A stretch of 64,000 bases of DNA from Yersinia vastinensis (GTDB taxonomy: Bacteria > Pseudomonadota > Gammaproteobacteria > Enterobacterales > Enterobacteriaceae): NCBI RefSeq assembly GCF_902726565.1, contig NZ_CACVAF010000004.1, positions 248,001-312,000 of the forward strand. The letters are read 5' to 3'. Made by a program: the position numbers and the translations under genes. Under the pieces are notes generated by a model. It saw only the letters and a program-made list of their open reading frames with translations, did not search any database and was not told the DNA's origin. Numbering within the stretch: position 1 is the stretch's first letter; every line of letters starts with the position of its first letter. This document shows, one piece after another, positions 58,625 through 64,000 of this stretch.

Positions 58625-60382
58625 ATGACACCGACACGACTTTCCACTGCCGATGACCTCTCCCCTACAGTCAATGTAAGTCATGATACCAACTTGCAGC
58701 CAATTCAACTGATTGCACAGCAATTAGGTTTAACCGCCGATAGTGTGATCCCCTACGGACACCATATGGCGAAAGTCGATATCAGTGTGCTACGTTCCCA
58801 GAGCAAACAAGGCAAGCTGATTCTAGTTTCCAGCATTACCCCCACCCCAATGGGGGAAGGCAAAACAGTCACAACAATTGGATTGAGTCAGGGAATTAAC
58901 AAATTAGGTTTTCGTGGTGTGGCATGTATTCGTCAACCAAGCCTTGGTCCGGTATTTGGTGTCAAAGGCGGCGCCGCAGGCGGCGGTAGCGCACAAGTGC
59001 TACCGATGGAAAAGTTAAATTTGCATCTGACGGGTGACATTCATGCCATCAGTGCTGCGCATAATCTGGCGGCAGCGGCGCTGGATGCACGTTTGTACCA
59101 TGAACAACGTCTGGGGCAAGCCTTTTGCCAGCAAACCGGCATGCCTTTGCTGAACATTGATATCCAACACATTCTATGGCCGCGCGTAGTTGACCATAAT
59201 GATCGCGCATTGCGACACATTCAGGTCGGCGTTGGCGGAGGAACTCATGGCGTTGAACGCGCAGATTATGTCGAAATAACCGCAGCATCAGAATTGATGG
59301 CGATATTGGCGTTATCAGAAAACTTGCAGGATATGCGCCAACGTATTGGCCGGATCATTTTGGCAAAAAATACCCACGGTGTCCCCATCACCGCAGAAGA
59401 CCTTGGGGTTGCAGGAGCCATGGCGGCCTTAATGAAAGAAGCTATCCATCCAACATTAATGCAGACCACTGAACAAACGCCAGTGCTCATTCATGCCGGG
59501 CCATTTGCCAATATCGCCCACGGTAACTCCTCGGTACTGGCTGACCGACTGGGGTTGCAGTTAGCTGACTATGTAGTGACAGAGGCCGGTTTTGGCTCAG
59601 ATATGGGGATGGAGAAGTTCTTTAATATTAAGTACCGTCAGTCCGGCCTTGCTCCATCCTGCGTAGTGTTAGTTGCCACACTGCGAAGCCTGAAAGCCAA
59701 CAGCGGCGTGTTTGACATCAAACCGGGCCAGCCACTACCAACTGAAATTCTCAGTACCAATATCCCACTCCTAAGCCAAGGTTGCACCAATCTGAAGTGG
59801 CACATTGATAATGCAAAAAGCTATGGTTTACCGGTGGTGGTGGCCGTTAATCGCTTCCCCGACGACAGCGCAGAGGAACTGGATTTTCTCAGCGATTATG
59901 CGCTTTCCGCTGGTGCTTTTGCTTGCGAAATTAGCGAGGCGTTTGCTAAAGGCGGCGCCGGCACCACGGCTTTGGCCCAACAAGTGGTCAATGCCTGCAA
60001 GCATGCCGATGAGCCGACACTTCCCTACTCTGACAGTGCCTCTTTGGAGCAAAAAATCGAGATATTAGCCCAACGTTATGGTGCCAGCGAGGTCACATAC
60101 ACCCCGCAAGCACGCCAGCAGCTAGCAGCAATAACGGCGGCAGGTTTCGGTCATTTACCGCTGTGCATTGCCAAAACCCCCCTTTCCATTAGTGCCGATT
60201 CCCGGTTGAAGGGGGTTCCTCATGATTTTGTCTTGCCTATCACCGCCTGCGCAGTTTCCGCCGGGGCCGGTTTTGTACGTATTTATGCCGGGGATATTAT
60301 GACCATGCCAGGCCTCGGCACGCTGCCAGCTTATTATCATATTGATATAGATGACGAAGGACGCATTTGCGGGTTAAGCTAG
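58625..60382 (+). CDS. fhs: Formate-tetrahydrofolate ligase
   Basis: The 585-residue protein matches Fhs: [15 protein letters not shown] (P-loop, TPMGEGKT at residues 74-81), [37 protein letters not shown] and [38 protein letters not shown]. It makes 10-formyl-tetrahydrofolate from formate and ATP. E. coli K-12 has no fhs; it is an addition between ydgJ and ydgK. I use ATG 58625; the frame extends 16 codons upstream from ATG 58577. Confidence 0.95.
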   Translation: MTPTRLSTADDLSPTVNVSHDTNLQPIQLIAQQLGLTADSVIPYGHHMAKVDISVLRSQSKQGKLILVSSITPTPMGEGKTVTTIGLSQGINKLGFRGVACIRQPSLGPVFGVKGGAAGGGSAQVLPMEKLNLHLTGDIHAISAAHNLAAAALDARLYHEQRLGQAFCQQTGMPLLNIDIQHILWPRVVDHNDRALRHIQVGVGGGTHGVERADYVEITAASELMAILALSENLQDMRQRIGRIILAKNTHGVPITAEDLGVAGAMAALMKEAIHPTLMQTTEQTPVLIHAGPFANIAHGNSSVLADRLGLQLADYVVTEAGFGSDMGMEKFFNIKYRQSGLAPSCVVLVATLRSLKANSGVFDIKPGQPLPTEILSTNIPLLSQGCTNLKWHIDNAKSYGLPVVVAVNRFPDDSAEELDFLSDYALSAGAFACEISEAFAKGGAGTTALAQQVVNACKHADEPTLPYSDSASLEQKIEILAQRYGASEVTYTPQARQQLAAITAAGFGHLPLCIAKTPLSISADSRLKGVPHDFVLPITACAVSAGAGFVRIYAGDIMTMPGLGTLPAYYHIDIDDEGRICGLS

Positions 60383-60421
60383 TGCAATGAAAAAGGTCAT
60401 ATTCGATAAATAGGGTTCACT

Positions 60422-60865
60422 ATGTCTCAACAGCAGGAATATCAACGTATTGGCGGCTGGTTATTGGCTCCATTGGCTTATCTGATTGTGACATTACTGA
60501 GTGCCAGTCTGATGCTAGCGCTGTATGCGATGGCCATTTTCACTCCTGAATCTAGGGAATATCTGGTCACTAACTCACAGGCGTTTACCCTGCAATGGTA
60601 TTTCTCCGTGGTGACCACAATCGTCATGTGGATTTATACGGTATGGGTTATCTGGTTGTGTTGCAGCCGCTCACGTCGTTTCCCCAAACTGTTTATTCTG
60701 TGGCTATTGTTAACGGTATTATTAGCGTTAAAGGCATTCGCGTTTTCGCCTATCAGCGATGATATCGCCCTGCGTACCTTAGGTTGGCCTCTGTTGGCTG
60801 CCGCAATTTTCGTTCCCTATATCAAACGTTCTCAGCGCGTGAAACAGACTTTTACTGAGAATTAA
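60422..60865 (+). CDS. ydgK: DUF2569 inner membrane protein YdgK
   Basis: The 147-residue protein has four transmembrane helices and follows E. coli YdgK: RIGGWLLAPLAYLIVTLLSASL at the start, LKAFAFSPISDDIALR and VPYIKRSQRVKQTF at the end. The function is unknown. It lies directly before rsxA, as in E. coli. Confidence 0.9.
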   Translation: MSQQQEYQRIGGWLLAPLAYLIVTLLSASLMLALYAMAIFTPESREYLVTNSQAFTLQWYFSVVTTIVMWIYTVWVIWLCCSRSRRFPKLFILWLLLTVLLALKAFAFSPISDDIALRTLGWPLLAAAIFVPYIKRSQRVKQTFTEN

Positions 60866-60987
60866 AGGAATTGTTCCTCTTTTTGCCTTAAAATAGCCGG
60901 AAAATCGTAATAACCCTGCACTTCATCTGTTGTCGTTGGGCCGCCAATTTTGGATAATAGGCGGCTTTTATTTTTTTAGGCCCCGTA

Positions 60988-61569
60988 ATGACTGAATACC
61001 TGCTCCTGTTTGTCGGTACTGTTTTGGTAAACAACTTCGTGCTGGTCAAGTTTCTTGGCTTGTGCCCTTTCATGGGTGTCTCTAAAAAACTGGAGACCGC
61101 CATTGGTATGGGGCTGGCAACCACTTTTGTACTGACTCTGGCCTCGGTGTGCGCCTGGATGGTTAACAGCTTTATCTTGCTGCCACTCGGGTTAGTCTAT
61201 TTGCGGACATTGGCCTTTATATTAGTTATCGCGGTTGTTGTGCAATTTACTGAACTGGTGGTACGCAAAACCAGCCCAGCGCTTTATCGCTTGTTGGGGA
61301 TATTTTTGCCGTTGATCACCACTAACTGTGCGGTGTTAGGTGTGGCCTTGCTTAATATCAATCAATCTCACAATTTTATGCAATCGGCGGTATACGGCTT
61401 CAGCGCTGCCGCCGGTTTCTCTCTGGTTATGGTGCTATTCGCGGCTATCCGTGAACGTCTGGCTGTTGCTGACGTACCCGCGCCCTTCCGTGGCTCGTCT
61501 ATCGCACTTATTACCGCGGGGCTTATGTCACTCGCCTTTATGGGCTTTACCGGATTGGTGAAGTTCTGA
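60988..61569 (+). CDS. rsxA: Rsx electron transport complex subunit RsxA
   Basis: The 193-residue protein has six transmembrane helices and the RnfA pattern [35 protein letters not shown] and [14 protein letters not shown], with the membrane cysteines that hold an iron-sulfur centre in Rnf complexes. The Rsx complex passes electrons to reduce SoxR in E. coli. Its stop overlaps the rsxB start (ATGA). Confidence 0.96.
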   Translation: MTEYLLLFVGTVLVNNFVLVKFLGLCPFMGVSKKLETAIGMGLATTFVLTLASVCAWMVNSFILLPLGLVYLRTLAFILVIAVVVQFTELVVRKTSPALYRLLGIFLPLITTNCAVLGVALLNINQSHNFMQSAVYGFSAAAGFSLVMVLFAAIRERLAVADVPAPFRGSSIALITAGLMSLAFMGFTGLVKF

Positions 61570-62192
61570 TGATGTCGTTATGGATTGCCATAGGCGCATT
61601 GAGCACATTGGCGCTGATTTCAGGTGCCGTGCTGGGCTTTGCTGCCCGTCGTTTTCAGGTTGAACAAGACCCTATCGTTGAACAAATAGACGCTATCCTG
61701 CCGCAAAGCCAATGTGGACAATGTGGCTATCCCGGCTGTCGCCCCTATGCCGAAGCCGTCTCCGGCGGCAGTGAAAAAATAAACAAATGCGCACCGGGTG
61801 GCGAGCAAGTAATGTTCAAACTGGCCGAGTTGCTGGCTGTGGAGCCGCAACCCTTGGATGGCGATGAAACGGCCACCCATCCTCAGCGCAAAGTGGCGTT
61901 TATTGATGAAGCAAACTGTATTGGTTGCACTAAATGTATTCAGGCCTGCCCGGTTGATGCCATCGTCGGTGCCACCCGCGCCATGCATACCGTTTTACCG
62001 GATCTTTGTACTGGCTGTGATCTTTGCGTATCGCCTTGCCCAACAGACTGTATTGAGATGCTCCCGGTTGCTACTACCACTGCGAACTGGAAGTGGGATT
62101 TGAGCACCATCCCGGTCAAAAACCTGCCCACGCAGTTAGTTGCTTCGCAGATGATCCCGGTGAAAATGATAGATGCGGAGCAACATGTTTAA
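61569..62192 (+). CDS. rsxB: Rsx complex ferredoxin subunit RsxB
   Basis: The 207-residue protein has an N-terminal membrane helix, a [4Fe-4S] motif in CGQCGYPGC, and two ferredoxin motifs ([12 protein letters not shown] and [12 protein letters not shown]). It accepts electrons within the Rsx complex. Two adjacent ATG codons (61569, 61572) exist; the first overlaps the rsxA stop. rsxC overlaps its end by 8 bases. Confidence 0.95.
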   Translation: MMSLWIAIGALSTLALISGAVLGFAARRFQVEQDPIVEQIDAILPQSQCGQCGYPGCRPYAEAVSGGSEKINKCAPGGEQVMFKLAELLAVEPQPLDGDETATHPQRKVAFIDEANCIGCTKCIQACPVDAIVGATRAMHTVLPDLCTGCDLCVSPCPTDCIEMLPVATTTANWKWDLSTIPVKNLPTQLVASQMIPVKMIDAEQHV

Positions 62193-64000
62193 GCTGTTTA
62201 CTGCCCGTCAACACGATAACATCTGGGATTTCGACGGTGGCATTCATCCGCCGGAAATGAAGCTGCAATCAAGCACCGTCCCTATGCGTATCGCCTCTTT
62301 GCCTGCACAAATGATCATTCCGTTGCAGCAACATCTTGGGCCTGAAGGTGAATTGTGTGTCAGAGCCGGTGAATACGTCTTAAAAGGACAACCTCTGACC
62401 ATTGGCCGAGGTCGTACCGTGCCTGTGCATGCTCCAACATCCGGCACAATTACAGCAATAGCACCTCATACCACCGCACATCCTTCAGGTTTGGCGGAAC
62501 TGTGCGTGCATATCGCTCCGGATGGGAAAGATCGCTGGCGCGAACAACAACCTTGGGCAAATTATCGACAATGGGACCGGAACGCACTGCTAGAGAGAAT
62601 TCATCAAGCGGGGATTGCCGGTTTAGGTGGTGCAGGTTTTCCGACTGCCAGCAAATTACAAGGCGGTTTAAACAGCGTTACTACTCTCATTATCAATGCG
62701 GCAGAGTGCGAGCCTTATATCACTGCCGATGATCGGTTGATGCAAGATCATGGCGAAGAGTTGGTGACTGGGATTCATATTTTAATGTACTTGCTCCAGC
62801 CTCAGCAGGTACTGATAGGTATTGAAGATAATAAACCTGAAGCTATTGCTGCTCTGCAACTGGCGCTACGCGGTCATGATGACATCCAGTTGCGGGTGAT
62901 TCCCACCAAGTACCCGTCAGGTGGAGCCAAGCAGCTCACCAAAATTCTGACGGGTAAAGAAGTGCCCTTCGGCAAGCATTCGTCATCCATTGGGGTGCTG
63001 ATGCACAATGTGGGGACAGCGGTAGCCATCAAACGAGCGGTTATTGATGATGAGCCTCTCATCGAGCGAGTCGTGACATTGACTGGCGATGCAATAACAA
63101 AACCGGGGAATTTCTGGGCCAGGATCGGCACCCCAGTCATACACTTATTGACCTTAGCTGGCTTTCAACCACAACCCCAACAAATGGTGATTATGGGGGG
63201 GCCTTTGATGGGCTTTACCCTGCCAAGTTTGGATGTTCCTATCGTTAAGATCAGTAACTGTATTTTAGCCCCGACAGAAACTGAGATGGGGTTGTCGGAG
63301 CCTGAACAAGCCTGCATTCGTTGTGGCTTATGCGTTGATGCCTGTCCGGCCGGTTTATTACCCCAGCAACTATACTGGTTCAGCCGGGGTGAAGAACATG
63401 AAAAGGCACGTAATCATAACTTGTTTGATTGTATTGAATGTGGTGCCTGCGCCTATGTCTGCCCAAGTAATATTCCTTTGGTGCAATACTATCGCCAGGA
63501 AAAAGCCGAAATTCGCGCGCTTGATCAGGAAAGCGCCCGCGCAGCTATTGCGAAAGCACGTTTTGAAGCCAAACAAGCTCGCCTAGAGCGGGAAAAATTA
63601 GCTCGTGAATTACGCCACAAGCAAGCCGCCGTCAAGCTGACGGAAGCCGACCAGCAAACAGTTGAAGCCGCGGTTAGCCGCTTGTCCCGTGAAGCAAAAA
63701 GCGCTGACTCAACGATTGCCGTCATTGCAGGGCAAACACCAGATAACAGTGAGGCCATTGCTGCCCGCCAAGCACGTAAAGCTCAAGCCAGAACTCTTCA
63801 GGCAGAAAAACAGGCCACAATGACCGCTGAAAATGCAGAGGTCATTGATCCACGCCAAGCTGCGGTGGCTGCCGCTATCGCCCGTGTCAAAGCCAAAAAA
63901 GCGGCACGCGTTACGGCTGAAACAGCCAAAAATGAAAGTCACGCGCCAGAAGAAGACCCGCGCAAAGCTGCGGTGGCTGCCGCTATCGCTCGTGTCAAAG
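62185..64000 (+). CDS. rsxC: Rsx complex subunit RsxC (5' part)
   Basis: The frame stays open to the right edge, so the C-terminus is missing. About 605 residues are visible. They comprise an N-terminal RnfC domain, a glycine-rich NADH/FMN region ([33 protein letters not shown]), a SLBB-like part, two ferredoxin motifs ([24 protein letters not shown]) and a long alanine/lysine-rich helical tail beginning near residue 440. The tail contains repeats near the window end. RsxC is the NADH-oxidising side of the complex. Confidence 0.95.
   Translation, partial: MFKLFTARQHDNIWDFDGGIHPPEMKLQSSTVPMRIASLPAQMIIPLQQHLGPEGELCVRAGEYVLKGQPLTIGRGRTVPVHAPTSGTITAIAPHTTAHPSGLAELCVHIAPDGKDRWREQQPWANYRQWDRNALLERIHQAGIAGLGGAGFPTASKLQGGLNSVTTLIINAAECEPYITADDRLMQDHGEELVTGIHILMYLLQPQQVLIGIEDNKPEAIAALQLALRGHDDIQLRVIPTKYPSGGAKQLTKILTGKEVPFGKHSSSIGVLMHNVGTAVAIKRAVIDDEPLIERVVTLTGDAITKPGNFWARIGTPVIHLLTLAGFQPQPQQMVIMGGPLMGFTLPSLDVPIVKISNCILAPTETEMGLSEPEQACIRCGLCVDACPAGLLPQQLYWFSRGEEHEKARNHNLFDCIECGACAYVCPSNIPLVQYYRQEKAEIRALDQESARAAIAKARFEAKQARLEREKLARELRHKQAAVKLTEADQQTVEAAVSRLSREAKSADSTIAVIAGQTPDNSEAIAARQARKAQARTLQAEKQATMTAENAEVIDPRQAAVAAAIARVKAKKAARVTAETAKNESHAPEEDPRKAAVAAAIARVK
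63847..63999 (+). repeat. Repeats in the RsxC C-terminal tail
   Basis: The 15-codon unit DPR(Q/K)[11 protein letters not shown] occurs at 63847-63891 and again at 63955-63999, 108 bases (36 codons) apart and nearly identical at the DNA level. The repeat probably continues past the window. Such tails vary in length among enterobacteria. Confidence 0.85.

Overview
The window is chromosomal DNA of a gammaproteobacterium of the order Enterobacterales, almost certainly a Yersinia. Several segments keep the gene order of the E. coli replication-terminus region: ynfA-ynfB-DUF1161-clcB-bioD2-mlc-ynfL-ynfM, tus-fumC-manA-ydgA, malI-malX-malY, add-ydgJ, and ydgK-rsxABC. A class A beta-lactamase closely resembling the chromosomal BlaA of Y. 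enterocolitica sits beside tus. The protein appears diverged from the Y. enterocolitica BlaA I remember, so I do not assign a species. A Ter site lies just upstream of tus, so the window covers part of the fork trap.

Layout. 1-4.5 kb: end of an M14-type deacylase gene, then a MarR-HlyD-ABC2 permease efflux cassette with two matching palindromic operators, and yghU. 4.7-12.5 kb: a secreted phytase-like esterase, a J-domain coiled-coil protein, a YeiE-like LysR regulator divergent from a TDT-family transporter, a tiny one-TM protein, a DUF406 protein, two single-domain AraC regulators, a cyclopropane fatty acid synthase and a YjbR protein. 12.8-23.5 kb: a DUF1471 protein, a DHA2 transporter, ydfG, and the ynf/clcB/bioD2/mlc/ynfLM block. 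23.7-30.4 kb: blaA, Ter, tus, fumC, manA, ydgA. 30.5-34.8 kb: malI-malXY with two MalI operators.

Accessory genes sit at breaks in the E. coli order. Between malY and add there is a GntR regulator, a RspA/ManD-like enolase-superfamily dehydratase and a PTS EIIBC. Between add and ydgJ there is yfeH. Between ydgJ and ydgK there are about 18 kb: an arabinose regulon (araC, araFGH, araBA, but no araD), a remnant of an ATPase gene, a 6-phospho-beta-glucosidase with tandem GalR/LacI-type operators, an orphan RtxB-RtxD-RtxE-type type I secretion operon without a substrate gene, and fhs (formate-tetrahydrofolate ligase). The window ends inside rsxC.

Functionally the region combines sugar uptake and catabolism (mannose, maltose/glucose PTS, arabinose, aryl-beta-glucosides, an unknown PTS sugar), envelope maintenance (cfa, DUF1471 and YdgA-type proteins), redox (Rsx complex, YdgJ, YdfG, YghU), export (two efflux systems and one type I secretion system) and replication termination. 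I recognised no tRNA, rRNA, insertion sequence, prophage or CRISPR array.
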